Part shown: piece after piece, positions 18,508-26,995 of the stretch
Position numbering within the stretch: position 1 is the first letter of the stretch
Layout of the letters: every line of letters starts with the position of its first letter
NCBI RefSeq assembly: GCF_001320245.1
Contig: NZ_BCBA01000066.1
Coordinates: 1-64,000, forward strand
From: Pseudomonas sp. NBRC 111124
GTDB lineage: Bacteria > Pseudomonadota > Gammaproteobacteria > Pseudomonadales > Pseudomonadaceae
Length of the DNA: 64,000 nucleotides
Reading direction: 5' to 3'
Made by a program: the position numbers and the translations under genes
The notes under the pieces: generated by a model
What the model was told of the DNA's origin: nothing
The model's input: only the letters and a program-made list of their open reading frames with translations
Database searches by the model: none

Positions 18508-21072
18508 ATGCGAATAGACCGTTTGACCAGCAAGCTTCAGCTTGCAATATCCGATGCCCAATCCCTGGCCGTTGGCATGGACCACCCAGCCATCGAGCCC
18601 GTGCACCTGTTGCAGGCACTGCTCGAGCAGCAGGGCGGTTCGATCAAGCCACTGCTGATGCAGGTTGGATTCGACATCAACAGCCTGCGCCAGGCATTGG
18701 TGAAAGAACTCGACCAGTTGCCGAAAATCCAGAACCCTACCGGTGACGTGAACATGTCGCAGGATCTGGCGCGCCTGCTCAACCAGGCTGACCGCCTGGC
18801 CCAGCAGAAGGGCGACCAGTTCATTTCCAGCGAACTGGTGCTGCTCGCCGCCATGGACGAGAACAGCAAGCTCGGCAAGCTGCTGCTCAGCCAGGGCGTA
18901 AGCAAGAAGGCCCTGGAAAACGCCATCAACAACCTGCGCGGCGGCGCGGCGGTGAATGACGCCAACGCCGAAGAATCGCGCCAGGCCCTGGACAAGTACA
19001 CCGTCGACCTGACCAAGCGCGCTGAAGAAGGCAAGCTCGACCCGGTGATCGGCCGTGACGACGAAATCCGCCGCACCGTGCAGGTGCTGCAACGTCGTAC
19101 CAAAAACAATCCGGTGCTGATCGGTGAGCCTGGCGTGGGTAAAACCGCCATCGCCGAGGGCCTGGCCCAGCGCATCATCAACGGTGAAGTGCCCGATGGC
19201 CTTAAAGGCAAGCGCCTGCTGGCGCTGGACATGGGTGCGCTGATCGCCGGTGCCAAGTACCGCGGCGAGTTCGAAGAGCGCCTCAAAGGCCTGCTCAACG
19301 AGCTGTCCAAGCAGGAAGGCCAGATCATCCTGTTCATCGACGAACTGCACACCATGGTCGGCGCCGGCAAAGGCGAGGGCGCCATGGACGCCGGCAACAT
19401 GCTCAAACCGGCGTTGGCCCGTGGCGAGCTGCACTGCGTCGGCGCCACCACGCTCAACGAGTACCGCCAGTTCATCGAGAAGGACGCGGCGCTGGAGCGT
19501 CGCTTCCAGAAAGTGCTGGTGGAAGAGCCGAGCGAGGAAGACACCATCGCCATCCTGCGTGGCCTGAAAGAGCGCTATGAAGTGCACCACAAGGTGGCCA
19601 TCACTGACGGTGCGATTATTGCCGCGGCCAAGCTCAGCCACCGTTACATCACCGACCGCCAGCTGCCGGACAAGGCCATCGACCTGATCGACGAAGCGGC
19701 CAGCCGCATCCGCATGGAGATCGACTCCAAGCCGGAAGTGCTCGACCGCCTCGACCGTCGCCTGATCCAGCTGAAGGTGGAATCCCAGGCGCTGAAGAAA
19801 GAAGAAGACGAGGCGGCCAAGAAGCGTCTCGAGAAGCTCACTGAGGAAATCGAGCGGCTGGAGCGCGAGTACTCCGACCTGGAAGAAATCTGGGCGTCGG
19901 AAAAAGCCGAAGTACAGGGCTCTGCGCAGATCCAGCAAAAGATCGAGCAGGCCCGCCAGGAGCTGGAAGCCGCCCGTCGTAAAGGCGACCTGAGCCGCAT
20001 GGCCGAGCTGCAATACGGGGTGATCCCGGACCTGGAGCGCAGCCTGCAGATGGTCGACCAGCACGGCAAGACCGAGAACCAGCTGCTGCGCAACAAGGTC
20101 ACCGAGGAAGAGATTGCCGAAGTAGTGTCCAAGTGGACCGGCATCCCGGTGGCGAAGATGCTCGAAGGCGAGCGCGAGAAGCTGCTGAAGATGGAAGAGC
20201 TGCTGCACCAGCGGGTGATCGGCCAGGGCGAGGCGGTGACTGCGGTTGCCAACGCCGTGCGCCGTTCCCGTGCCGGGCTGTCCGACCCGAACCGGCCGAG
20301 TGGTTCGTTCCTGTTCCTCGGCCCGACCGGCGTGGGCAAGACCGAGCTGTGCAAGGCGCTGGCCGAGTTCCTGTTCGACACCGAAGAGGCCATGGTGCGC
20401 ATCGACATGTCCGAGTTCATGGAGAAACACTCCGTGGCTCGTCTGATCGGCGCCCCACCAGGCTATGTCGGTTATGAAGAGGGCGGTTATCTGACCGAAG
20501 CGGTACGCCGCAAGCCGTACTCGGTGGTGCTGCTGGATGAGGTGGAGAAGGCTCACCCGGATGTGTTCAACGTGCTGCTGCAGGTGCTCGAAGACGGCCG
20601 CCTGACTGACAGCCATGGCCGCACCGTGGACTTCCGCAACACGGTGATCGTGATGACCTCCAACCTGGGCTCGGCGCAGATCCAGGAGCTGGTGGGTGAT
20701 CGCGAAGCGCAGCGTGCGGCGGTGATGGATGCGGTGGGTTCGCACTTCCGTCCGGAGTTCATCAACCGCATCGACGAAGTGGTGGTGTTCGAGCCACTTG
20801 GCCGCGAGCAGATCGCCGGTATCACCGAGATCCAGCTTGGTCGCCTGCGCAGCCGCCTGCTCGAGCGCGAACTGTCGTTGAGCCTGAGCCCGGAAGCCTT
20901 GGACAAGCTGATCGCCGTGGGTTACGACCCGGTGTATGGCGCACGGCCGCTGAAGCGGGCGATCCAGCGCTGGATCGAGAACCCGCTGGCGCAGCTGATC
21001 CTGGCTGGCAAGTTCTTCCCGGGAGCGGCGATTACCGCCAAGGTGGAAGGCGACGAAATCGTCTTTGCCTGA
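18508..21072 (+). CDS. clpB: ATP-dependent disaggregase ClpB
   Basis: 854 residues: an N-terminal Clp repeat domain (1-145), the first AAA+ module with Walker A GEPGVGKT at 206-213, a coiled-coil middle domain (about 400-520, unique to ClpB/Hsp104) and a second AAA+ module with GPTGVGKT at 605-612. It rescues aggregated proteins together with DnaK. A probable sigma-32 promoter precedes it and a terminator follows. Confidence 0.98.
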   Translation: MRIDRLTSKLQLAISDAQSLAVGMDHPAIEPVHLLQALLEQQGGSIKPLLMQVGFDINSLRQALVKELDQLPKIQNPTGDVNMSQDLARLLNQADRLAQQKGDQFISSELVLLAAMDENSKLGKLLLSQGVSKKALENAINNLRGGAAVNDANAEESRQALDKYTVDLTKRAEEGKLDPVIGRDDEIRRTVQVLQRRTKNNPVLIGEPGVGKTAIAEGLAQRIINGEVPDGLKGKRLLALDMGALIAGAKYRGEFEERLKGLLNELSKQEGQIILFIDELHTMVGAGKGEGAMDAGNMLKPALARGELHCVGATTLNEYRQFIEKDAALERRFQKVLVEEPSEEDTIAILRGLKERYEVHHKVAITDGAIIAAAKLSHRYITDRQLPDKAIDLIDEAASRIRMEIDSKPEVLDRLDRRLIQLKVESQALKKEEDEAAKKRLEKLTEEIERLEREYSDLEEIWASEKAEVQGSAQIQQKIEQARQELEAARRKGDLSRMAELQYGVIPDLERSLQMVDQHGKTENQLLRNKVTEEEIAEVVSKWTGIPVAKMLEGEREKLLKMEELLHQRVIGQGEAVTAVANAVRRSRAGLSDPNRPSGSFLFLGPTGVGKTELCKALAEFLFDTEEAMVRIDMSEFMEKHSVARLIGAPPGYVGYEEGGYLTEAVRRKPYSVVLLDEVEKAHPDVFNVLLQVLEDGRLTDSHGRTVDFRNTVIVMTSNLGSAQIQELVGDREAQRAAVMDAVGSHFRPEFINRIDEVVVFEPLGREQIAGITEIQLGRLRSRLLERELSLSLSPEALDKLIAVGYDPVYGARPLKRAIQRWIENPLAQLILAGKFFPGAAITAKVEGDEIVFA

Positions 21073-21087
21073 TCACTGCTGCAAATG

Positions 21088-21112
21088 AGCCCCGCTTCGG
21101 CGGGGCTTTTTT
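21088..21112 (+). terminator. Terminator of clpB
   Basis: AGCCCCGC / GCGGGGCT stem with a TTCG loop and a T-run, 15 bases after the clpB stop. Confidence 0.9.
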
Positions 21113-21120
21113 GTGTCCGC

Positions 21121-21212
21121 CTGTGAGGGTCCCTTCGCGGGGCAAGCCCGCTCCTACAGGAGATCACATTACCCTGTAGGAGCGGGCTTGCCCCGCGAAG
21201 GGGCCCTCACAG
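21121..21212. repeat. Inverted REP pair
   Basis: Two arms of about 40 bases facing each other, each with the core GCGGGGCAAGCCCGCTCC or its complement. This is the standard P. putida REP unit. From here to the tRNA promoter at 21397 no gene is seen. Confidence 0.85.
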
Positions 21213-21396
21213 GCCCAGCAAATCCGGGCCTTTCCGGGCATTCGAGATAACCCCCTGAAATTTTTGAAATTTCTGCTTGCATCTAAAATCGAGTGCCCCT
21301 AATATACGCCGCGTTGTCAGGCACTAAGCGAATCACCAGCAACACAGGTGACCGCAAAACAACTTACAAATCAGTAAGTTGAATGAAAAAAAGTGG

Positions 21397-21424
21397 TTGA
21401 CAAGCAAAACGAAGAATGTAGAAT
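21397..21424 (+). promoter_or_regulatory. Sigma-70 promoter of the tRNA cluster
   Basis: TTGACA at 21397-21402 and TAGAAT at 21419-21424, with a 16-base spacer. It is AT-rich upstream and about 95 bases before tRNA-Asn. Confidence 0.65.
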
Positions 21425-21519
21425 AGCCGGCCTCAGCAGCGACAACGCGAAAGCGAAGAAGCCAAAGAGTCCGAAGCTAACACAAGCTTCGAAGTGGTAA
21501 AGATGTACCGAAGTTCAGT

Positions 21520-21595
21520 TCCGCGATAGCTCAGTCGGTAGAGCAAATGACTGTTAATCATTGGGTCCCTGGTTCGAGTCCAGGTCGCGGAGCCA
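21520..21595 (+). tRNA. tRNA-Asn(GTT)
   Basis: 76-nt cloverleaf with encoded CCA. The anticodon loop CTGTTAA gives GTT. First gene of a five-tRNA cluster. Confidence 0.95.
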
Positions 21596-21599
21596 ATCT

Positions 21600-21676
21600 C
21601 GGGGTGTAGCGCAGTCCGGTAGCGCGCCTGCTTTGGGAGCAGGATGTCAGGAGTTCGAATCCCCTCACCCCGACCA
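21600..21676 (+). tRNA. tRNA-Pro(TGG), copy 1
   Basis: 77-nt cloverleaf with encoded CCA and anticodon loop TTTGGGA. Identical to the copy at 21809. Confidence 0.95.
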
Positions 21677-21682
21677 TTTTCC

Positions 21683-21758
21683 GGGTCGTTAGCTCAGTTG
21701 GTAGAGCAGTTGGCTTTTAACCAATTGGTCGTAGGTTCGAATCCTACACGACCCACCA
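21683..21758 (+). tRNA. tRNA-Lys(TTT), copy 1
   Basis: 76-nt cloverleaf with encoded CCA and anticodon loop CTTTTAA. Identical to the copy at 21892. Confidence 0.95.
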
Positions 21759-21765
21759 TGTAAAA

Positions 21766-21797
21766 AGGGGCATCTCGATTGAGGTGCCCTTTTTTTT
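21766..21797 (+). terminator. Terminator between tRNA repeats
   Basis: AGGGGCATCTC / GAGGTGCCCT stem (one G:U-type mismatch) and a long T-run, just after the first tRNA-Lys. Confidence 0.75.
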
Positions 21798-21808
21798 AAG
21801 TAAGACCT

Positions 21809-21885
21809 CGGGGTGTAGCGCAGTCCGGTAGCGCGCCTGCTTTGGGAGCAGGATGTCAGGAGTTCGAATCCCCTCACCCCGACCA
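21809..21885 (+). tRNA. tRNA-Pro(TGG), copy 2
   Basis: Second copy of the Pro-Lys unit, same length and anticodon as copy 1. The spacers around it are also repeated, pointing to a recent tandem duplication. Confidence 0.95.
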
Positions 21886-21891
21886 TTTTCC

Positions 21892-21967
21892 GGGTCGTTA
21901 GCTCAGTTGGTAGAGCAGTTGGCTTTTAACCAATTGGTCGTAGGTTCGAATCCTACACGACCCACCA
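21892..21967 (+). tRNA. tRNA-Lys(TTT), copy 2
   Basis: Same sequence as the copy at 21683, with encoded CCA. Confidence 0.95.
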
Positions 21968-21972
21968 TGAAC

Positions 21973-22003
21973 AAAGGGCATCTCGCATGAGATGCCCTTT
22001 TTC
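21973..22003 (+). terminator. Terminator after the second tRNA-Lys
   Basis: AAAGGGCATCTC / GAGATGCCCTTT stem with T-run. It is a relative of the terminator at 21766 and so part of the duplicated unit. Confidence 0.8.
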
Positions 22004-22060
22004 TTTTGCCTCGGAAAAAAGGCAAAAAGAAGGGCCGCCTGAGCGACCCTCCCTTTCCAA

Positions 22061-23356
22061 TCAGTGCAGCTTCAGGCGCGGCTCAGTGCCTCGACCAATC
22101 TTGCTGCCCAGCATCATCAACGCCGTGCGGAAGAACCCATACAGCGCCATCTGGTGCATGCGGTACAGCGACACGTAGAACATCCGCGCCAGCCAGCCCT
22201 CTAGCTTCACGCTGCCCATCAGGTTACCCATCAGGTTGCCCACCGCGGAGAAGCGCGACAGCGACACCAGCGAACCGTAATCCTTGTACGCGTACGTCGG
22301 CAACGCTTTGTTCTCCAGGCGCGCCTTCAGGCTCTGCGCCAGCATCGAAGCCTGCTGGTGCGCGGCCTGGGCCCGTGGCGGCACGTTTCGGTCGCTACCT
22401 GGTTGCGGGCAGGCGGCACAGTCACCGAAGGCGAAGATGTTGTCGTCGCGGGTGGTCTGCAGGGTAGGGCGCACCACCAGCTGGTTGATGCGGTTGGTTT
22501 CCAGGCCGTCGATGTCCTTGAGGAAGCCCGGCGCACGGATGCCCGCAGCCCACACCTTGAGGCTGGCCTGGATCACTTCACCGTCTTTGGTCTTCAGGCC
22601 ATCCTCGGTCACTTCGCTGACCGCAGCGTTGGTCAGCACCTTCACCCCGAGTTTTTCCAGGGTCTTGTGCACCGGCACGCTGATGCGCTCTGGCAGCGCA
22701 GGCAACACGCGCGGGCCCGCCTCGATGAGGGTGATGTGCATGTCCTTGGGCTGGATGCGGTCCAGGCCGTAGGCTGCCAGTTCGTGGGCCGCGTGGTGCA
22801 GCTCGGCCGCCAGCTCCACACCGGTGGCACCGGCGCCGACGATGGCCACGCTGATCTGCTCGCTGGCCACGTCGCCGGCGTGGGCACGCAGGTAGTGGTT
22901 CAGCAGCTGCTGGTGGAAGCGCTCGGCCTGCTTGCGGGTGTCGAGGAACAGGCAGTGCTGTGCCGCGCCCAGGGTGCCGAAGTCGTTGGTGTTGGAGCCG
23001 ACGGCGATCACCAGGGTGTCGTAGCCCAGGGTGCGCGCAGGCAGTAGCTCGCGGCCCTCTTCATCGAGGGTGGCGGCCAGCTGGATCTGCTTGCCTTCAC
23101 GGTCCAGGCCGCTCATGCGCCCCAGCTGGAAGTTGAAGTGATTCCACTTGGCCTGGGCCACGTAGTTCAGTTCGTCTTCCGAGGAGTTCAGCGAGCCGGC
23201 GGCCACTTCGTGCAGCAGGGGCTTCCAGATGTGCGTGAGGTTGGCGTCGACCAGGGTGATCTCGGCCTGCTTGCGCTTGCCCAGGCTTTTACCCAGGCGG
23301 GTCGCCAGTTCCAGGCCGCCGGCGCCGCCGCCGACAATCACGATGCGATGAGTCAT
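22061..23356 (-). CDS. ndh: Type II NADH:quinone oxidoreductase
   Basis: 431 residues with two dinucleotide-binding motifs: GGGAGGLELATRLG at the N-terminus for FAD and GAGATGVELAAELHH near residue 175 for NADH. IFAFGDCAA near residue 310 is the FAD-closing motif. C-terminal hydrophobic and amphipathic helices attach it to the membrane. It oxidises NADH and reduces quinone without pumping protons. It is transcribed towards the tRNA cluster. Confidence 0.93.
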   Translation of the reverse strand: MTHRIVIVGGGAGGLELATRLGKSLGKRKQAEITLVDANLTHIWKPLLHEVAAGSLNSSEDELNYVAQAKWNHFNFQLGRMSGLDREGKQIQLAATLDEEGRELLPARTLGYDTLVIAVGSNTNDFGTLGAAQHCLFLDTRKQAERFHQQLLNHYLRAHAGDVASEQISVAIVGAGATGVELAAELHHAAHELAAYGLDRIQPKDMHITLIEAGPRVLPALPERISVPVHKTLEKLGVKVLTNAAVSEVTEDGLKTKDGEVIQASLKVWAAGIRAPGFLKDIDGLETNRINQLVVRPTLQTTRDDNIFAFGDCAACPQPGSDRNVPPRAQAAHQQASMLAQSLKARLENKALPTYAYKDYGSLVSLSRFSAVGNLMGNLMGSVKLEGWLARMFYVSLYRMHQMALYGFFRTALMMLGSKIGRGTEPRLKLH

Positions 23357-23440
23357 GGGGATATCTCATAAGGTTTACGGAATTCGTGGCCCCAGGGGCC
23401 GGCCGCACACGGCGTGATAACAGGGCGAGCGCGAAGCAGC

Positions 23441-23614
23441 TCATAGCACCAGTTCACTCAGCAGGCGGCTGATCAGACCCAACCCGATGGTCACGGCCAG
23501 TACCAGCACAAGGAGCAGCCAGGGCCGAAAAGGCCGGCGCTCGACTTGGTGCTGGGGGGCTCGCAGATACTCATCGACACGACGCTGATCTTCTGGATTC
23601 AGGCGGCTGGTCAT
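23441..23614 (-). CDS. DUF3094-type small membrane protein
   Basis: 57 residues: a charged N-terminus (MTSRLNPEDQRRVDEYL) and one C-terminal transmembrane helix. It matches the short uncharacterised DUF3094 family of pseudomonads by length and start motif. The ATG at 23614 is preferred over an upstream extension. Function unknown. Confidence 0.75.
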   Translation of the reverse strand: MTSRLNPEDQRRVDEYLRAPQHQVERRPFRPWLLLVLVLAVTIGLGLISRLLSELVL

Positions 23615-23746
23615 GGTGGACCTCGTCAGGTAGACGTTTGTGACTGCACGAACGCCACAGCGTTCATGCAAGCGGGTCAAACAAATGATAATGCTTTCTA
23701 TCCCTGGCGCCGAGTTTACGCCATCGCAAAGACTCTCGGCAGTGGA

Positions 23747-24376
23747 TCAAAGACTGATGCCCACGTCGAAGACAATGCTGCGCCCCAGGTTGCCGCGCAG
23801 AAAGTCCGGGGCATCGGGGTGGGCGAACAGCACCCGGGCGAAGGTCGGCCCGACCAGCGACAGCGAGCGCCAACCCTGGCGCAGGTATTCGGTGGGCGGC
23901 GGGAAGTGGGTGTTGAGGTCGAGCACTTCGCGCTTGAGGCTGGCGAAGGCGATGATGTCCAGCTCGCTCAGGTCCAGCCCGCGCTCGCGGTAGTTGTGCG
24001 CCTTCTTGCGCAAGGTCGGCGCCAGGCGCCCGAGCAGCTCGGCGGCGGCGATGCGCCGCGGGCGCGCTTCGCGGCGCACCAGTTGGGCCAGGGAAAACGC
24101 ACTGCGCCGGCGCTGCAGCTCTTCACGCCACTCGTCGTTCAATCTGCGGCCTTCGTCGAGCACGAAAAACACCTCGAATGCCGCATCGCGGAACAGCACG
24201 TCCGGTGGCTCCTGTCCGGCCGGCGTGAAGTCCTCGCTGCGGTAAGGGATGTTCAGCCCTTGCAACAGGCGCTGGCACACCCACCGCTCCCGCTCCCACT
24301 TGCGGGCGTTGGAGAGAAAGGCGTTGGCTTGTTCGGCCTGGATGGTAAGCAGGCGCAGGTAGTCTGAGTCATCCAT
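23747..24376 (-). CDS. DUF1780-family protein
   Basis: 209 residues starting MDDSDYLRLLTIQAEQANAFLSNARKWERERWV, the start expected for this uncharacterised Pseudomonas family. A longer frame to 24526 would overlap the divergent gene and lacks family features. It is soluble, with no signal peptide. Its position near ndh and the yacG-coaE-pilD group is conserved in pseudomonads as I remember it. The function is unknown, although the central part looks nuclease-like in families of this kind. Confidence 0.75.
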   Translation of the reverse strand: MDDSDYLRLLTIQAEQANAFLSNARKWERERWVCQRLLQGLNIPYRSEDFTPAGQEPPDVLFRDAAFEVFFVLDEGRRLNDEWREELQRRRSAFSLAQLVRREARPRRIAAAELLGRLAPTLRKKAHNYRERGLDLSELDIIAFASLKREVLDLNTHFPPPTEYLRQGWRSLSLVGPTFARVLFAHPDAPDFLRGNLGRSIVFDVGISL

Positions 24377-24476
24377 GGGAACAAGCTTAGCCCTAATCGA
24401 TGACGGTAAGATGCTGTTTGTGCGTGGGAAACGGAGCAGGGTGTAGACTCGGTTTATCCACACGGCCGAAAGGGAT

Positions 24477-25169
24477 ATGTCCCAGGTGATCAGCGCGCAG
24501 GTTTTATCCACAACCAGCCTGGCCATAGGCTGGCTTGGCTACGTGCCTTTGCTGATCTGGGCAGCCAGCCGCACGCGCTGGGTCGAGCTGGTGACCGACC
24601 GACGCCGCCAGCACCTTTTGTTTGGCACGGTGTTCTGCCTGTTTACCTTATGGCTGGTCAGGCGCGATTTCGACACGGGGGTGTCGTACCACTTCATCGG
24701 CATGACGGCGGTGACCTTGCTGCTGGACTGGCCGCTGGCTGTTCTGGGCGGTTTCCTCGCCCAATTGGGCTTGCTGGCGCTGGGGCGGCAGGACCTCGCG
24801 GCGCTTGGGGTCAATGGCTTGCTGCTGGTGGGCTTGCCGGTGCTGATCACCGAGGTGTGCGCGATCCTGGTCGAACGGGCACAGCCGCGAAACCTGTTCG
24901 TCTATATCTTCTGTTCGGGGTTCTTTCCGGCTGCGCTGACGGTGTTGATTTGTGTGCCGGTGGCGTTAGGGGTGTTATGGCTGGATGGCCGCTTTGCGAT
25001 GCCGGAGTGGCTCAGCGATTTTATCGGCTACCTGTGGTTGATGATGTTCCCGGAGGCGTTCATCAACGGCATGGTGATCAGTGCGCTGGTGGTGTTTTGC
25101 CCGGAGTGGCTGGAGACATTTAACCGAACCCGGTATTTGCAGGCGCCGTGGAAGGATGATGAGCGCTGA
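24477..25169 (+). CDS. CbiM-like energy-coupling factor transporter permease
   Basis: 230-residue membrane protein with about six or seven hydrophobic segments (for example LLIWAASRT, TLLLDWPLAVLGGFLAQLGLLALG and the FFPAALTVLIC segment). It resembles the single-gene CbiM-like proteins annotated as energy-coupling factor permeases in pseudomonads. No ATPase or T-component gene is adjacent, so the substrate cannot be stated. It is divergent from the DUF1780 gene. Confidence 0.7.
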   Translation: MSQVISAQVLSTTSLAIGWLGYVPLLIWAASRTRWVELVTDRRRQHLLFGTVFCLFTLWLVRRDFDTGVSYHFIGMTAVTLLLDWPLAVLGGFLAQLGLLALGRQDLAALGVNGLLLVGLPVLITEVCAILVERAQPRNLFVYIFCSGFFPAALTVLICVPVALGVLWLDGRFAMPEWLSDFIGYLWLMMFPEAFINGMVISALVVFCPEWLETFNRTRYLQAPWKDDER

Positions 25170-25189
25170 GAATTGTATTGGCAGTGCCG

Positions 25190-25282
25190 GCCTCTTCGCG
25201 GGTAAACCCGCTCCCACAGGAACTGCGCAGCATTCAGAAGCGATGCGATCCCTGTGGGAGCGGGTTTACCCGCGAAGAGGCC
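25190..25282. repeat. Inverted REP pair
   Basis: Opposed arms with core CGCGGGTAAACCCGCTCC and its complement, a variant of the REP unit at 21121. It lies between the permease and yacG genes, which converge here. Confidence 0.85.
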
Positions 25283-25306
25283 AGTTCAGGCCACCAAAAA
25301 ATCTGG

Positions 25307-25507
25307 TCAGTGCCGCGGCCCCAGTTCCTCGGAAAACAGCTCATCCTCGGCATCCGGCGCCACCGGAATCTTGTGCTCTTCGGCCGCCCAGGCGCCCAGG
25401 TCGATCAGCTTGCAGCGGTCGGAACAGAACGGCCGGAACGCATTTTTCTCGTTCCATTCCACAGGTGCGCCACAGGTCGGGCAATCGACGGTCAATGGCT
25501 GGCTCAT
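25307..25507 (-). CDS. yacG: DNA gyrase inhibitor YacG
   Basis: 66 residues with a zinc site formed by C9, C12, C28 and C32 (CPTC, FCSDRC). YacG binds gyrase B and inhibits it in E. coli. It overlaps coaE by four bases in the conserved coaE-yacG arrangement. Confidence 0.93.
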   Translation of the reverse strand: MSQPLTVDCPTCGAPVEWNEKNAFRPFCSDRCKLIDLGAWAAEEHKIPVAPDAEDELFSEELGPRH

Positions 25508-26127
25508 GGCTGGCCTCCTCGTAAAGTCAGATAAAAGTGGTGCAGGCGGTCAATCTGCTCATGCAGCGCGGCAAGGTCGCCGTGATTAACCACCACATCG
25601 TCGGCATGGCCCAGGCGTTCTTCCCGGCTCAATTGGGCCTTGAGAATGGCCTGCACCTGCTCAGGGCTGGTGTTGTCACGTGCCAGGGTGCGCGCCACCT
25701 GCAGTTCCTGCGGCACATCGATCACCAGCACGCGCTGGACCTTCTGGTACTGGCCCGACTCGATCAGCAACGGCGACACGTACACCGCATAAGGCGACTC
25801 GGCCTTAGCCAGGTAGCTGAAGATCTCCTGCCCGATCAGCGGATGCAGCAATTGCTCCAACCACTTGCGTTGGGCCGGGTCCGCAAAGATCAGCTGGCGC
25901 AGGGCAGCACGATCAAGCTGGCCATCGTCCAGCAGCACGCCAGGGCCGAAGCGCTCGACGATGCTGGCCAGTGCGGGGCGACCGGGCTCGACCACCCAGC
26001 GCGCCGCTTGGTCGGCATCGACCAGGTGCACGCCGAGTTCGACGAAGCGCTCGGCAGCGGCGCTCTTGCCGCTGCCAATACCGCCGGTCAAGCCGAGAAT
26101 CCAGGGGGTGAAGGCCTTGGTGGTCAT
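25504..26127 (-). CDS. coaE: Dephospho-CoA kinase
   Basis: 207 residues with P-loop TGGIGSGKS at residues 14-22. It phosphorylates dephospho-CoA in the last step of coenzyme A synthesis. The ATG at 26127 overlaps the pilD stop. A GTG three bases earlier is an alternative. Confidence 0.95.
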   Translation of the reverse strand: MTTKAFTPWILGLTGGIGSGKSAAAERFVELGVHLVDADQAARWVVEPGRPALASIVERFGPGVLLDDGQLDRAALRQLIFADPAQRKWLEQLLHPLIGQEIFSYLAKAESPYAVYVSPLLIESGQYQKVQRVLVIDVPQELQVARTLARDNTSPEQVQAILKAQLSREERLGHADDVVVNHGDLAALHEQIDRLHHFYLTLRGGQP

Positions 26128-26993
26128 CACATTCCAAACAGTTGCAGGTAGAAGGCGTACATTTCATCACCCCAGAGCACAGCAATCCACCCCGCAATGG
26201 CCAGATAAGGGCCAAAAGGTATGGCCGTACCCACGGATTGCCTGCGCACGCGCAGCAGGCACAGGCCCGCCACAAGGCCGATCACCGACGACAGCAGCAA
26301 GGTTACCGGCAATACCTGCCAGCCGCCCCAGGCGCCGATCAATGCCAGCAGCTTGAAGTCTCCATAGCCCATGCCTTCCTTGCCGGTGACCAGCTTGAAT
26401 ACCCAGTAGACCGACCACAGGCTCAGGTACCCGGCCACCGCGCCCCACAGCGCATCTGGCAACGGCACCACGGTGTTGAAGGCATTGACGATCAAGCCCA
26501 GCCACAGCGTTGGCAAGACGATGACATCGGGCAGAATCTGCTGGTCATGGTCGATCAGGCTCACTGCCAGCAGGCTCCAGGTCAACAGCAGCAGTGCCAG
26601 CGCCTCCACACCAGCGCCGGAATGCCAGGCCACCCCCATCGACAACAGCGCACAGCCCAGCTCGACCAGTGGATAACGCGCACTGATCGGCTGCTTGCAT
26701 GCCGAACAGCGCCCGCCCAATGCCAGGTAACTCAGTACCGGGATGTTCTCCCAGGCGCGGATCGCGTGCTTGCAATGCGGGCAGTGGGAGGCGGGGAGGG
26801 ACAGGTTGAAACGTTCGTGCTCGGTGGTCGGCAGGCCCAGCACCTCCTGCGCCTCACGCTGCCACTGGCGCTCAAGCATGATCGGCAGGCGATGCACTAC
26901 CACATTGAGGAAACTGCCCACCAACAGGCCGAGCACAGCCGCCAGGGTGATGAAGTACGCCGGCTGCTCGGCCAGCAAAGTCCATGAAGTCAT
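26127..26993 (-). CDS. pilD: Prepilin peptidase / N-methyltransferase PilD
   Basis: 288 residues with about eight transmembrane helices. The cytoplasmic zinc loop has C71, C74, C96 and C99. The aspartyl protease GxGD motif is in MGYGDFKLLALIGAWGG. It cleaves the leaders of type IV prepilins and pseudopilins, including all those in this window, and methylates the new N-terminus. It lies between coaE and pilC. Confidence 0.95.
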   Translation of the reverse strand: MTSWTLLAEQPAYFITLAAVLGLLVGSFLNVVVHRLPIMLERQWQREAQEVLGLPTTEHERFNLSLPASHCPHCKHAIRAWENIPVLSYLALGGRCSACKQPISARYPLVELGCALLSMGVAWHSGAGVEALALLLLTWSLLAVSLIDHDQQILPDVIVLPTLWLGLIVNAFNTVVPLPDALWGAVAGYLSLWSVYWVFKLVTGKEGMGYGDFKLLALIGAWGGWQVLPVTLLLSSVIGLVAGLCLLRVRRQSVGTAIPFGPYLAIAGWIAVLWGDEMYAFYLQLFGM

Positions 26994-26995
26994 GT

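Noticed and set aside
18454..20745. 763-codon open frame on the minus strand
   Set aside because: Antisense shadow of clpB, with no recognisable motif.
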